A stretch of 64,000 nucleotides of DNA. Origin: Dyadobacter soli (GTDB taxonomy: Bacteria > Bacteroidota > Bacteroidia > Cytophagales > Spirosomataceae). The notes under the pieces were generated by a model. It searched no databases. It saw nothing but the letters and a program-made list of their open reading frames with translations, and had not been told where the DNA came from. The first letter of the stretch is position 1. The number at the start of each line of letters is the position of its first letter. A program made the position numbers and the translations under genes. Shown one piece after another: positions 23,979 through 32,195 of the stretch. The stretch is from the NCBI RefSeq assembly GCF_900101885.1, contig NZ_FNAN01000022.1, positions 1-64,000 of the forward strand. The letters run 5' to 3'.

Positions 23979-25088
23979 ATGAATGTAAGTAAAGTAAAAC
24001 AGATACACGAGTTTGGTCAGAGCATCTGGCTCGACTTTATAGACCGCAAGTTCATTGTCTCGGGTGGATTGCAGAAGCTGATCGATGAGGACGGCGTAAA
24101 AGGCGTGACGTCCAATCCTGCCATTTTTGAAAAGGCAATCAGTAACAGTTCGGATTACAACCCAGATATTGCGGAACATTCAAAAGGCGATATAACCAAT
24201 GAGGAAATCTTCTTCAAGCTTGCCATATCCGATGTAAGGCAGGCATGCGACATTTTGTGGCCGGTCTACAACGAGGAGGGACTTGTTGGGGCCGATGGGT
24301 ATGTCAGCCTGGAAGTTTCCCCGTTCCTAGCTACTGACACCCTAGCGACCATCGACCAAGCCCGCCAGCTATGGCAGGAGGTAGGCAGGGATAACGTGAT
24401 GGTCAAGATTCCCGGAACCGAGTCGGGCCTGGTTGCAACCCAGGCGGCGATTAGCGAAGGCATTAACGTAAATGTGACATTGCTTTTCGGTCTTGACCGG
24501 TACGAAGCCACGACAGAAGCCTACATTTCTGGACTTGAAAAACGGGCTGCGGATGGTTTATCCATTGACCACATTTCCTCTGTCGCCAGTTTCTTTCTGA
24601 GCCGTATCGACATTCTGGTCGATCCATTTCTGGACGATAAGGGCCTTGGCGAATTGAGGGGTGAGGTCGCAATTGCTTCGGCAAAAATGGCGTATCAAAC
24701 TTATGAACGCGTTTTCAGCACAGACCGCTGGAAGGCCCTGGCAGCAAAAGGTGCAGTGCCGCAACGGCTGCTCTGGGCAAGTACAAGCAACAAAAATCCT
24801 GCGTTTACCGACACACGCTACGTGGAAGCGCTTATCGGTGACAGCACCGTCAATACCATTCCAATGGAAACATTAGAAGCGTATCGCGACCACGGCAATC
24901 CAGCTAGCAGGCTAAATGCTGATCTTGATAAAGCTATCGAGGTCATGGCACGGGTGAAAGCGGCCGGAATCGACATGGTCGCAGTAGCGAAGCAACTTGA
25001 AGAGGAAGGGATTGAAAAGTTTAACCAGCCGTTTCAGAAACTGTTGGGCGCGATCGAACTACAAAAGCAAGGCAATCACTTAGATTAA
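23979..25088 (+). CDS. tal: Transaldolase
   Basis: A 369-residue cytoplasmic enzyme of the pentose phosphate pathway that transfers a dihydroxyacetone unit between sugar phosphates. GVTSNPAIFEKAI (residues 42-54) and the Schiff-base lysine in NVMVKIPGT (Lys143) are intact, as is NVTLLFGLDRYEA. The length is that of the long actinobacterial-type or TalB-like subfamily rather than the 215-residue form usual as the housekeeping enzyme of Bacteroidota. It is therefore likely an acquired extra copy carried by the island. It is followed after 12 bases by the small charged protein. Confidence 0.93.
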   Translation: MNVSKVKQIHEFGQSIWLDFIDRKFIVSGGLQKLIDEDGVKGVTSNPAIFEKAISNSSDYNPDIAEHSKGDITNEEIFFKLAISDVRQACDILWPVYNEEGLVGADGYVSLEVSPFLATDTLATIDQARQLWQEVGRDNVMVKIPGTESGLVATQAAISEGINVNVTLLFGLDRYEATTEAYISGLEKRAADGLSIDHISSVASFFLSRIDILVDPFLDDKGLGELRGEVAIASAKMAYQTYERVFSTDRWKALAAKGAVPQRLLWASTSNKNPAFTDTRYVEALIGDSTVNTIPMETLEAYRDHGNPASRLNADLDKAIEVMARVKAAGIDMVAVAKQLEEEGIEKFNQPFQKLLGAIELQKQGNHLD

Positions 25089-25100
25089 ATAAATTAAACA

Positions 25101-25214
25101 ATGTCAAACGATAAAAGTGCCCCAAAAGGAGACAAGAAAAAGTTAGTCAAGAACCTTAAAGAAAAGCGCGCTGACAAAAAGGATAAACGCGACAGTAAAA
25201 GCAAGTGCGATTGA
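25101..25214 (+). CDS. Small Lys/Asp-rich protein, copy 2
   Basis: A 37-residue protein with core NLKEKRADKKDKRDSKSK, nearly the same as the one at 11,741-11,854. The 5' codons differ more than the shared core. The gene is intact although the transglutaminase-like gene that follows the other copy is here ruined. The function is unknown. Confidence 0.6.
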   Translation: MSNDKSAPKGDKKKLVKNLKEKRADKKDKRDSKSKCD

Positions 25215-25224
25215 CACATCAGAT

Positions 25225-25400
25225 CACCGACACCTACGACTGGCCGGCTTTTCTTCGCCGCATTTGATCAGGCTTGACCTACGCTTGTACGCATATTGTC
25301 CCCGAATCCTTTTCATTAAACCCTACTGCCGGCCCACCATATGCACTGGCAGCAGGATGTGTATGGAAACAACGAGGACGTGTTGATCCATTCAATTTTA
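25225..25400 (+). pseudogene. Remnant of a second transglutaminase-like gene
   Basis: Immediately after copy 2 of the charged protein, the short match HMHWQQDVYGNN (25,339-25,374) corresponds to LYWQHDVYGNK in the N-terminal domain of the intact protein at 11,855. The relation of the two regions (same upstream gene, same spacing) supports a duplicated unit. No frame longer than about 25 codons survives and the catalytic domain is absent. Confidence 0.5.
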
Positions 25401-25454
25401 GCAAAGGTGGTCTGATAATGGTGAGATCCGAGCGATAACTTAAAGCTACCAAGT

Positions 25455-26348
25455 ATGATTCTAGAGAATAAACTACCACTACGATACTTGATCGGCATTG
25501 TAAAATTTGAGCTTACGGCCGTCTTGATATTGAGTCTAATTACCCATTTCGGAGCCTTCCGGCTTACCAACTTCCTGCCGGACATGCCGCTGGCTATTCC
25601 GGCTTTTCTGGGAACATCCATTTCGGTCCTTTTGTCATTCAAAATGAACCAGTCGTACGACAGGTGGTGGGAAGCAAGAAAAATCTGGGGTGCTATTACC
25701 AACGATTCGCGAAGCCTGATTATGCAGCTGCTGGCTTTTGCGACGCACGATCATGACGGAATCGTAAAACGGATCGCCTACCGGCAGGCGGCCTGGGGAT
25801 ATACGCTTGGGCGCTCCCTAAGAGGAAACGACCCGCTTGCTGACCTGCATCACCTAATCGACGCTGAGGATCAACGGAAGATCCTGGCACACACTAACAA
25901 ACCTTTGGCGATATTGCAGCTTACGGTGCAGGACATCCGTGCAATGCGCGCAATGGATGCATTGGACGTGCATGCGCACATTCACCTTCAGGAGACAATT
26001 ATCCGACTAACGGATTCGATGGGCGGCGCAGAGCGGATTAACCGGACGGTGTTTCCCTCGACATACCGGCTAATCCTGCACTTGATCATTTATCTGTTTG
26101 TGATCACACTCACAATTTCGCTGAGCAGCATTAACAACGTGCTCGTCATTCCGCTGCTGATGCTGATTTCCGCCGGGTTTTTCTGCATCGAAAAGATCGC
26201 GTACCATTTACAAGATCCATTTAAAAATAGCCCAAGTGATATTCCAATCACGGATATCGCCAAAAACATAGAAGTCAACACAAGGCAATTGCTGGGTGAA
26301 GAAGTGAAGACCAAAGAATTAGGCCTGGAAAGTTATTATGTAATGTAA
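25455..26348 (+). CDS. Bestrophin-family ion channel
   Basis: A 297-residue inner-membrane protein of the bacterial bestrophin (YneE/UPF0187) family, which forms pentameric channels (cation-selective in the studied bacterial members). Typical are the first two helices (about residues 20-70), SVLLSFKMNQSYDRWWEARK followed by IWGAITNDSR, and VFPSTYRLILHLIIYLF near 200. Length and order are normal for the family. Together with the antiporter it adds ion homeostasis to the island cargo. Confidence 0.9.
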   Translation: MILENKLPLRYLIGIVKFELTAVLILSLITHFGAFRLTNFLPDMPLAIPAFLGTSISVLLSFKMNQSYDRWWEARKIWGAITNDSRSLIMQLLAFATHDHDGIVKRIAYRQAAWGYTLGRSLRGNDPLADLHHLIDAEDQRKILAHTNKPLAILQLTVQDIRAMRAMDALDVHAHIHLQETIIRLTDSMGGAERINRTVFPSTYRLILHLIIYLFVITLTISLSSINNVLVIPLLMLISAGFFCIEKIAYHLQDPFKNSPSDIPITDIAKNIEVNTRQLLGEEVKTKELGLESYYVM

Positions 26349-26432
26349 ATGCTTCTATAATAAAAATGAAGTACGACTCATATTACTCCGTAAAAATTAA
26401 TTATACTGATTACAAAAAAGTATCATTATTGA

Positions 26433-26495
26433 ATGAAAAACAACCACGTGATTGGATCTGTTGTGCAGAGATCGCCGTACAGGGGCAACCGGTAG
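26433..26495 (+). pseudogene. Degenerate third copy of the YodC-like gene
   Basis: The frame reads MKNNHVIGSVVQRSPYRGNR and stops. The first eleven residues align with MENKHLVGSVV of the gene at 4284. The rest seems shifted out of frame. The stretch 26,349-26,563 otherwise contains nothing I can assign. Confidence 0.35.
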
Positions 26496-26563
26496 ACTTA
26501 TGACTGTGTTACAGTATGGAACGATTATTGCTTCGTTTATGGATAACTTAATCAGGATACCCA

Positions 26564-26749
26564 TTGAAAACCAACCTCCAAAAGCTCGACATATTGACAA
26601 GATATGAACGCAGAAGGGCCGCGCTGGCCAATAAGCATCTTTCAGACTTCGATTCATTGTCTCTCTCAGGCGCTCGAAAACTTCGAATTCGCCAGTCGAT
26701 TGAAGTGTTGGCCTTGCAGGAGCAACTATTTCGAGACCTTGCTGAGTGA
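26564..26749 (+). CDS. Short helical protein, TTG start
   Basis: A 61-residue frame (MKTNLQKLDILTRYERRRAA, assuming TTG as start) with Leu-rich helical character and no membrane segment. It could be a real small protein or the remnant of a longer one. The start codon and the decayed surroundings make it uncertain. Confidence 0.35.
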   Translation: MKTNLQKLDILTRYERRRAALANKHLSDFDSLSLSGARKLRIRQSIEVLALQEQLFRDLAE

Positions 26750-26752
26750 CAT

Positions 26753-26808
26753 AAGCCTGACATCACTCCTGTCAATTTTACTATCCTTATTGCTTCGTTT
26801 TGTACGCA
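26753..26808 (+). pseudogene. Fragment resembling the lipid acyltransferase gene
   Basis: About 50 bases (AGCCTGACATCACTCCTGTC and on through TATCCTTATTGCTTCGTTTT) match the anchor-coding region of the acyltransferase gene near 6027-6076 with few differences, and both encode a LTSLLS-LLSLLLRF segment. Nothing else of that gene is present. Chance similarity of a hydrophobic segment cannot be excluded. Confidence 0.35.
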
Positions 26809-26894
26809 TAGGGTCCAAATCAGACACCTTATTCTATGTCTGTCTACTTTGTCCCAGATCGTTTTTAGCTCGGGAGCTTACATAGCTTAAGATT

Positions 26895-27329
26895 CTAAAA
26901 ACATTCTTCATGTAGTCGGCTTGATGCAGAAGCAGTCCAATAGCGAATAATAGTTTCCAACAGCTCTTTTATCTCCTCAAAGCCGGCCGGTTTCACGAAA
27001 AAACCCTGCACCGAATCGCAGTAGGCATCGACCACATGAGCATGGTTAAGCGATGTCGTCAAATACAGGTAAGGCACACATTTAAGTGCTATGTCCGCAT
27101 TCTTCTTTAATTCGACTCGTAGCTCTAATCCTGTGAGCTTTGGTAGGTTTACATCTGAGACTATCAAGAAAATGGTGCTATGGTGCGCGCGCAAATAGTC
27201 CAGTGCGGCAAAGCCGTCGGGGAAATAAATCCTTTTGTTGGGGAAATCAAGCTCTAAGAAGGCTTCTTCGAACACGAATTGATCGTCTAAGTCATCCTCA
27301 ATCACGATAATAATGCCTTTTTTGTCCAT
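26895..27329 (-). CDS. Single-domain response regulator (CheY-like)
   Basis: A 144-residue receiver domain without output domain. Acidic pocket VIEDDLDDQFVF (residues 9-20), phospho-acceptor Asp in LIVSDVNLPKLTGLELR (near 60), switch residue in PYLYLTTSLNH and Lys in GFFVKPAGFEEI are all present. Such proteins act by protein-protein contact, often as phosphate shuttles. It is the intact paralogue of the broken gene at 4616-5032 and could be the partner of one of the two orphan kinases in the island. Confidence 0.88.
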   Translation of the reverse strand: MDKKGIIIVIEDDLDDQFVFEEAFLELDFPNKRIYFPDGFAALDYLRAHHSTIFLIVSDVNLPKLTGLELRVELKKNADIALKCVPYLYLTTSLNHAHVVDAYCDSVQGFFVKPAGFEEIKELLETIIRYWTASASSRLHEECF

Positions 27330-27517
27330 TTGATATGAGGATTAAAACGGGTTGTTTACAAATCTCGGCCCAGTCCAAGATCGTTGATTTCATTGATAAC
27401 TGGACACAACGTCTCTAAGCCGACTTTTGACATGCTCCGGTATAAGAGCGTAACAAGAAAGTGCCCCGGTTTTGACTCGAAAAATGGTGCTTGCGTCGAC
27501 ATCAACCGCTACTTAGT

Positions 27518-28057
27518 TCATTGTCTTTTCCGGAGGTTATTATCAGGCTTTCGTGAATTTAAATCCAAAGACGCCCACACATGCCGAAGGGAATCTATCG
27601 AGGGGGGAGCTGTTTGGTCAAAGGCTTGATCGATCATGCTCGTTAAACGAGGAGATAATTGCTGAGCCACTTCATACCTCTGCGCAGTTCGGCTCGCCTG
27701 TTCAATTTTCTCATTCGAGCATCTAACTGTCACAAGCGAGGCAGCAGTAGTACAAAGCAGTACTGCTAATGAAACAAAATAGCTTTTAGCCTTGAAATCG
27801 AATGTGACTGGCTTGGGATTTTCCAGAGCGTACGATAGTGCGTCAAGGTGCTTTCGAATACCAGCAAGTTCGGAAAGCATCATGTTGCCTAACGGCATTT
27901 TTGCCACACTGGCCTGAATATCAGCCAGCATCTGGCGTGCTAAGTCATCGACCGGCACTTTGGGATCAGTTAAAAGGCTTTCCATCACTGAGACCTTTTT
28001 TACCAGGATAGCCAGTACCTGCTCGAAGCCATCGAGTTTATCTTCAATATTTTTCAT
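27518..28057 (-). CDS. Mobilisation-associated protein with one membrane helix
   Basis: A 179-residue protein with a helical, coiled-coil-like N-terminal part (MKNIEDKLDGFEQVLAILVK), one membrane helix at about 92-109 (SYFVSLAVLLCTTAASLVTV) and a polar C-terminal part. Its start overlaps the relaxase stop by 4 bases (ATGA), so it is translated with the relaxase. Genes of this shape often follow relaxase genes in Bacteroidota mobilisable elements. A role in docking the relaxosome to the membrane is inferred only from position. Confidence 0.65.
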   Translation of the reverse strand: MKNIEDKLDGFEQVLAILVKKVSVMESLLTDPKVPVDDLARQMLADIQASVAKMPLGNMMLSELAGIRKHLDALSYALENPKPVTFDFKAKSYFVSLAVLLCTTAASLVTVRCSNEKIEQASRTAQRYEVAQQLSPRLTSMIDQAFDQTAPPSIDSLRHVWASLDLNSRKPDNNLRKRQ

Positions 28058-28992
28058 AAATGTAGTCCTCTCGATTTTTTGCGTTTCTGTTTTCTTCTAA
28101 GGTTGGGGTTGATTGTGTCGTGTTGAGTTACCGGATCCATCAAGTCTTTCAGCAAGTTTTCTTCCCTGCAGTGCGGCAAACCATATCGGTGCGTTAGCAT
28201 TTTTTCTTGCGCGGGTGGTAGTATCCCCTGATCCAACATCCGACGCCTCACCGCCATTTGGTGCTGAAAATTTTCTCGCAGTGTTCTATCGAGTGCCGGA
28301 AAACTCATGCTTCGGTCCACTTTTGAGCCCTTCAACACCGTTCCGTCCTTTTCGAAGCTGATACCCTGCATTTGATTAGTCCCAGACTTATACTTGTAAA
28401 TGATGCCAATCCCCTTCGATGAAAGCGCGCCTTCCAATTGTTTCCAATTCACTGCCGATCTGCTTGCCATCTTGATCTGACCTGCAAGCTCATAACGTGC
28501 TTTATCAATCCCTTTAAGCCTCGCTCGGTTAACCAGCGTTTTTCCCTTACCCATGTAGTAGCCATGTTTCATGGTCATCTCTTTGCAAACCTTCTGATTG
28601 ATTCGCTTCTGAAAGCGGTCCGAAATGGATTTGCCAGCATTATCAACCCGGTTGTAGAGAATATGAATGTGCGGCTGATTGGTGTCGCGATGTTCAACGA
28701 TCAGATATTGGGTATTCTGGATTTTCATTTTGGCCATGTACTCGGCAGCCCTCTCGACCATAATCTTTTGTGAGAGCTTATCCTTGTCAAACGAACTCCA
28801 ACTCAGCACCAGGTGGCCGACCGCCTTGCCCAGCTCGGGATTCATCTGGCGCTGAGCATTGAAGTCATGGATCGCTGACTTTACATCATGGGTCCTGACG
28901 CCTTCACCATGAAGCACGATAGCCTGCTCTTTCTGCATGACATACCTGACTGCCCCTCCGAAACTTGATCCTATCATTATCTTACCGATCAT
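28054..28992 (-). CDS. Relaxase/mobilisation nuclease (MobP/BmgA-like)
   Basis: A 312-residue relaxase domain protein. The family start MIGKIMIGSSFGGAVRYVMQ, the three-histidine metal site in HRDTNQPHIHILYNRVD and the downstream MKHGYYMGKGKTLVN block place it in the Relaxase (PF03432) group. It nicks the transfer strand at oriT and stays bound through a Tyr. The frame is open from 29,022, but ATG 28,992 gives the usual N-terminus and overlaps the end of mobC by 11 bases. Length is short for a relaxase, so no helicase or primase domain is attached. Confidence 0.88.
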   Translation of the reverse strand: MIGKIMIGSSFGGAVRYVMQKEQAIVLHGEGVRTHDVKSAIHDFNAQRQMNPELGKAVGHLVLSWSSFDKDKLSQKIMVERAAEYMAKMKIQNTQYLIVEHRDTNQPHIHILYNRVDNAGKSISDRFQKRINQKVCKEMTMKHGYYMGKGKTLVNRARLKGIDKARYELAGQIKMASRSAVNWKQLEGALSSKGIGIIYKYKSGTNQMQGISFEKDGTVLKGSKVDRSMSFPALDRTLRENFQHQMAVRRRMLDQGILPPAQEKMLTHRYGLPHCREENLLKDLMDPVTQHDTINPNLRRKQKRKKSRGLHL

Positions 28993-29359
28993 CGTTAGTG
29001 AGTCTTTTGAGTAAATGATCAATGTCTGATAGAAGCTGCGCGGCTTTTTTTGTCTCGTAAAGCAGCCCCTGCATATTCGTAAATCGGAGCAGCTGGTTTA
29101 GGTTATTAGCCAGGCCAGCCAGCATTCTGACGAACCCGGCTTCCTCTGCCGAGAGCCGCGCAATAACCCTGGCCTTCCTGGCCGCTTGCCTCAACCAGGT
29201 GCTTGGTCTAAGGCCTGCGTCCTTGGCTTTCGACTCGATTAAAAACCGCTCGGTTTCCGAAAGCCGGACCATCAGCTGCGCGTTTCGTTTAACCTTCTTG
29301 GGCGGCCTTCCACCTTTGGATTTGTGTGAATTTTGCTCCATGCTTTCTACCTCTTTCAT
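28982..29359 (-). CDS. mobC: MobC-like relaxosome accessory protein
   Basis: A 125-residue protein beginning MKEVESMEQNSHKSKGGRPP. It has a basic N-terminus, a ribbon-helix-helix-like segment (RNAQLMVRLSETERFLIESK) and the MobC motif LAGLANNLNQLLRFTN. MobC assists the relaxase in opening oriT. The frame is open to 29,485, but residues upstream of 29,359 come from the candidate oriT region and are unlikely to be translated. ATG 29,341 is the other possible start. It is the first gene of the mob operon. Confidence 0.85.
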   Translation of the reverse strand: MKEVESMEQNSHKSKGGRPPKKVKRNAQLMVRLSETERFLIESKAKDAGLRPSTWLRQAARKARVIARLSAEEAGFVRMLAGLANNLNQLLRFTNMQGLLYETKKAAQLLSDIDHLLKRLTNDDR

Positions 29360-29407
29360 TCGTTGACAAGAACTGTTGATTACCTTTTGCGACCATCGGG
29401 AGTAAAA

Positions 29408-29467
29408 GCAAGTTTGAGTTTCGGCGGCGCCGGAACGAGTTTTTGCGAAGCGAAAACACAAACTTGC
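29408..29467. promoter_or_regulatory. Candidate origin of transfer (oriT)
   Basis: The 9-bp inverted repeat GCAAGTTTG (29,408-29,416) / CAAACTTGC (29,459-29,467) encloses a second hairpin TTTTGCGAAGCGAAAA (29,441-29,456) and a GC-rich centre. It lies directly upstream of mobC, where oriT usually sits in Bacteroidota mobilisable elements. The nick position cannot be read from sequence. Confidence 0.5.
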
Positions 29468-29481
29468 TCCCTTAAAGAAAC

Positions 29482-30417
29482 TCATAGGCCCAGCCCTCGG
29501 GTCTTCTTAGGTCGGTGCTGATGTTGGGGCTGCTTTTCCAGCTGCTTGCTTGCAACCAGCATCTGGTTCAGATCCTTGTAATCCTTATAGATACAAGAGG
29601 CATCGACGCAATTGAGCCCCGCTTTCTCGAATTTTTCAAGCAGCTTTTTCCCGGCTGCATCGTGATCTGGATACAGAAAAACGGTGCTGTAACCTTTGAC
29701 AATGTCCACACTTCGCTCTGCCAGACTCACCGAATTGAGCACTACAAAGTCGGTCTGGATCTGCTCCAGTTTTCGAAGTGAGAGAAGCGACAAAAAATCC
29801 ATAAAGCCTTCCAGCACGCAGACCGTGCTATGACCATTCTCGATATGGGATATGTCCTTCGGAGATGTCGAACCCTTGAAGTAGGCACTTCTCAGCTCAT
29901 AGCCGCCAGACCGATTTTCGAAACCTGCGGCGAAATAGTTTTTGTCGCTAACCCGGTAGTATACCTCCTGACAGTATGACTTGGCAACGGTCAGATCGAT
30001 ACCACGGGATTCCAGGTACTGATTAATTGCCGGGTTAGTGCCTAACTCCTTCACAGCAGTAATTTGGATGGCAGGCTGATCGATTGATCTGGCTGGTGTA
30101 ACGCCGCTGCGTATATGGAAGCCTGCCGATTTTGGATCTTGCGGTTGAAATGGAAAAAGACCAGAATCCAATTTCTCCAACAACGCCTTTGTATCGCAGC
30201 GAAACAGGGTGCGTCCCAAATCAATAATATCACCTCCCTGACCGTTTCCGTGATCATAATAGAGATTCAACCGCGCATTGACCTTGAAAGAAGGCGTTTT
30301 TTCGTCCCTGAACGGAGAGAGGTACCAATGGTCTTGTCCCCGGACATATTGAGGACGGATATGGCAGTGTTCCAAGAGATCTACAATAGATATCTTTTTG
30401 GTTTGCTCACAAGTCAT
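29482..30417 (-). CDS. CHC2 zinc-finger/Toprim DNA primase
   Basis: A 311-residue primase of the short mobile-element type. The N-terminal zinc-finger-like domain has HWYLSPFRDEKTPSFKVNAR and YYDHGNGQGGDIIDL. The Toprim domain has VCVLEGFMDFLSLLSL (Glu near 205) and FLYPDHDAAGKKLLEKF (DxD near 254). It makes RNA primers for element replication or for the transferred strand. The expected Cys pairs of the zinc ribbon are incomplete, as in many such proteins. It follows the repeat array at 30,499-30,630. Confidence 0.87.
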   Translation of the reverse strand: MTCEQTKKISIVDLLEHCHIRPQYVRGQDHWYLSPFRDEKTPSFKVNARLNLYYDHGNGQGGDIIDLGRTLFRCDTKALLEKLDSGLFPFQPQDPKSAGFHIRSGVTPARSIDQPAIQITAVKELGTNPAINQYLESRGIDLTVAKSYCQEVYYRVSDKNYFAAGFENRSGGYELRSAYFKGSTSPKDISHIENGHSTVCVLEGFMDFLSLLSLRKLEQIQTDFVVLNSVSLAERSVDIVKGYSTVFLYPDHDAAGKKLLEKFEKAGLNCVDASCIYKDYKDLNQMLVASKQLEKQPQHQHRPKKTRGLGL

Positions 30418-30498
30418 AATTACTGGGGCTTGAAAGTGAAAAAATTGATGAATTGATGCGAAGAGCTAACAACTGGTTGATTTTAACTATTTATGCCC

Positions 30499-30630
30499 GC
30501 ATCAGAAAAGCATCAAAATGCATCAGGGGCCGCATCGCTATTTTGGGATTGATGCGCTTTGATGCGGATTTTGATGCGCTGTAATTATTTATTAATCAAT
30601 TAATTAAATATGATGCGCATCAAAGCATCA
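30499..30630. repeat. Array of GCATCA/TGATGC repeats, candidate replication origin
   Basis: Ten hexamers occur in 132 bases: GCATCA at 30,499, 30,510, 30,520, (GCATCG) 30,532, then TGATGC at 30,550, 30,560, 30,572 and 30,611, and GCATCA at 30,617 and 30,625. Spacing is mostly 10-12 bases, one helical turn, and the orientation switches in the middle. An A+T-rich stretch (30,580-30,610) separates the last three. Position between the ATPase and primase genes suggests an iteron-type origin or operator. Confidence 0.65.
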
Positions 30631-30634
30631 AAAA

Positions 30635-31840
30635 TTAGGGCAATTCGTTGAGCTCATTTATGCGTCTTCGGGATAGTGTATAGAACCTGCCCTTGCCGGT
30701 CTGCTCGAAGACGGAACCGTCGGTTAAAAATTTGTATTGCGGGTAAGTAAGTGAATTACTCGCCGGGCTCAACTTCCAGGCATTTTGCAGGATCCGCTTG
30801 ATCTGTGAGAGGTCTTTGAAACGGATGTGCTTTTTATTGAGCCAGTCCTGGACATCGCCAGTGCAAAACCGGATTTCATCCAGCTCCTTTTCGTCTGCGA
30901 TCGTCAGCAGGATATGGGCGATCTCCACTTCCAGCTTATTCCGATTTTGGTTCAGCAGCTTTTTCAATGCAGGTGTCGCAATTTGATCAGCCGTAAACCA
31001 CATTCTTGTTTTACTGGGGTGGACGAAGTCACGGCTCACCAGAAAATGCAAAAAGAACGGGATTTGAGCCCGAAGCTGGGCCAGCAAGTGGTGATTATCT
31101 GATTTTAGTGGTGGCACCTTTCTCACCCAGTACCGGATTTCCCCCGGCTCGGCGATGATGAAATGATCTTCATTGTTACTGCACAAAATGAATTTCCCGA
31201 AGAATTCTACCTCCTGCCGGTCATGACCTTTGGCCTCGACTTTGTAAAACCGAGCCGTGCTCAGATTCTTGATCCGCTCTGAATCTTCCTTTCTATCCAG
31301 GAACGTTTCGTCCACGCCTATGACCAGTTTCTGCGCCCATTCGATGTTGAAGTTGGAGCGAAAATCCTCGTTGCTGTTGATCGTCATATTTTCGCCAAAG
31401 ATGGACTTGACAAAATGCAGGAATGTGGTCTTTCCGGTTCCGCGCTCCTCGCTGACCAGGCACAGGATCGGCAGGATTTGGGTAGGACGTTCGAGCAGGA
31501 TTTTGAAGTAATCGTAACCCATCTCGATCTGCTCGCCGAAAATGTGGCCCAGAAACTGGAAGATTTCCGAGGCATCGCCCTGCCGCGACTCATGTTGGAA
31601 TGGCTGGTAGCGGTTGTAAAACCCGCCGACCTTTTGTTGGTAGTCCAGATGGCTCGGCACAAAACAAAATCCGTCGAAGCAATCCACGCGGTCTTTCAAA
31701 TAGTCACGGCTGTGATCCAACCGGATGCATTCAGCCGACCAGGGGATCAAGGAGGAAATCGTGTCGCCGGAAGATAGTGGCCGGTTGACTTTCTTAAAGT
31801 AACTGGTGCCAATGCGCAGATAGACCGGATTATCTTTCAT
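30635..31840 (-). CDS. D5/VirE-like AAA+ ATPase (primase-helicase)
   Basis: A 401-residue protein with a superfamily 3-like helicase core: Walker A VSEERGTGKTTFLHF (near 145), Walker B IGVDETFLDR, sensor FILCSNNEDHF. The C-terminal part is winged-helix-like (DVQDWLNKKHIRFKDLSQIK). This DUF5906-type arrangement is typical of replication proteins of phages and integrative elements. ATG 31,840 is chosen over 31,867, and it overlaps the HTH gene by 11 bases. With the Toprim primase it forms the replication pair of the island. Confidence 0.85.
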   Translation of the reverse strand: MKDNPVYLRIGTSYFKKVNRPLSSGDTISSLIPWSAECIRLDHSRDYLKDRVDCFDGFCFVPSHLDYQQKVGGFYNRYQPFQHESRQGDASEIFQFLGHIFGEQIEMGYDYFKILLERPTQILPILCLVSEERGTGKTTFLHFVKSIFGENMTINSNEDFRSNFNIEWAQKLVIGVDETFLDRKEDSERIKNLSTARFYKVEAKGHDRQEVEFFGKFILCSNNEDHFIIAEPGEIRYWVRKVPPLKSDNHHLLAQLRAQIPFFLHFLVSRDFVHPSKTRMWFTADQIATPALKKLLNQNRNKLEVEIAHILLTIADEKELDEIRFCTGDVQDWLNKKHIRFKDLSQIKRILQNAWKLSPASNSLTYPQYKFLTDGSVFEQTGKGRFYTLSRRRINELNELP

Positions 31841-32129
31841 GATTACCTTCGATTTTCTGCTGACCATTGGCTATCCATTCCAGAAGCTCCCTGCGCGAGA
31901 AGAGCAACTTTCCTTCCATTTTACAGAACGGGATCTTTTTTCTTTTCACCAGCCCATAAATGGAAGTCTCCTTGTATTTGGTAAGGCGCGCGGCCTCCTT
32001 GGTGTCCAGCAAAGTGTCACTGGTATCGGCGGCAGCCTCCAGTTTTGATTCTAAAACCCGGCGCAGTGAAGACTCGATCAACTCCGATAACTGCTGATCG
32101 TTCATTGAAACTAGAACTGTTGTGCTCAT
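31830..32129 (-). CDS. Excisionase-like helix-turn-helix protein
   Basis: A 99-residue protein. The C-terminal half (LLDTKEAARLTKYKETSIYG then LVKRKKIPFCKMEGKLLFSR) is a MerR-like winged helix of the Xis/HTH_17 type. The N-terminal half is a predicted helix pair. Such proteins direct excision or activate neighbouring genes. It is located at the head of the replication and mobilisation block and is probably its regulator. Confidence 0.87.
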   Translation of the reverse strand: MSTTVLVSMNDQQLSELIESSLRRVLESKLEAAADTSDTLLDTKEAARLTKYKETSIYGLVKRKKIPFCKMEGKLLFSRRELLEWIANGQQKIEGNHER

Positions 32130-32195
32130 CCCTTTTGCGTTTTGGTGATGGGCAAAGCAAGGCTAGAAAATCGGGGAAAAACAATATGAAGTTGA

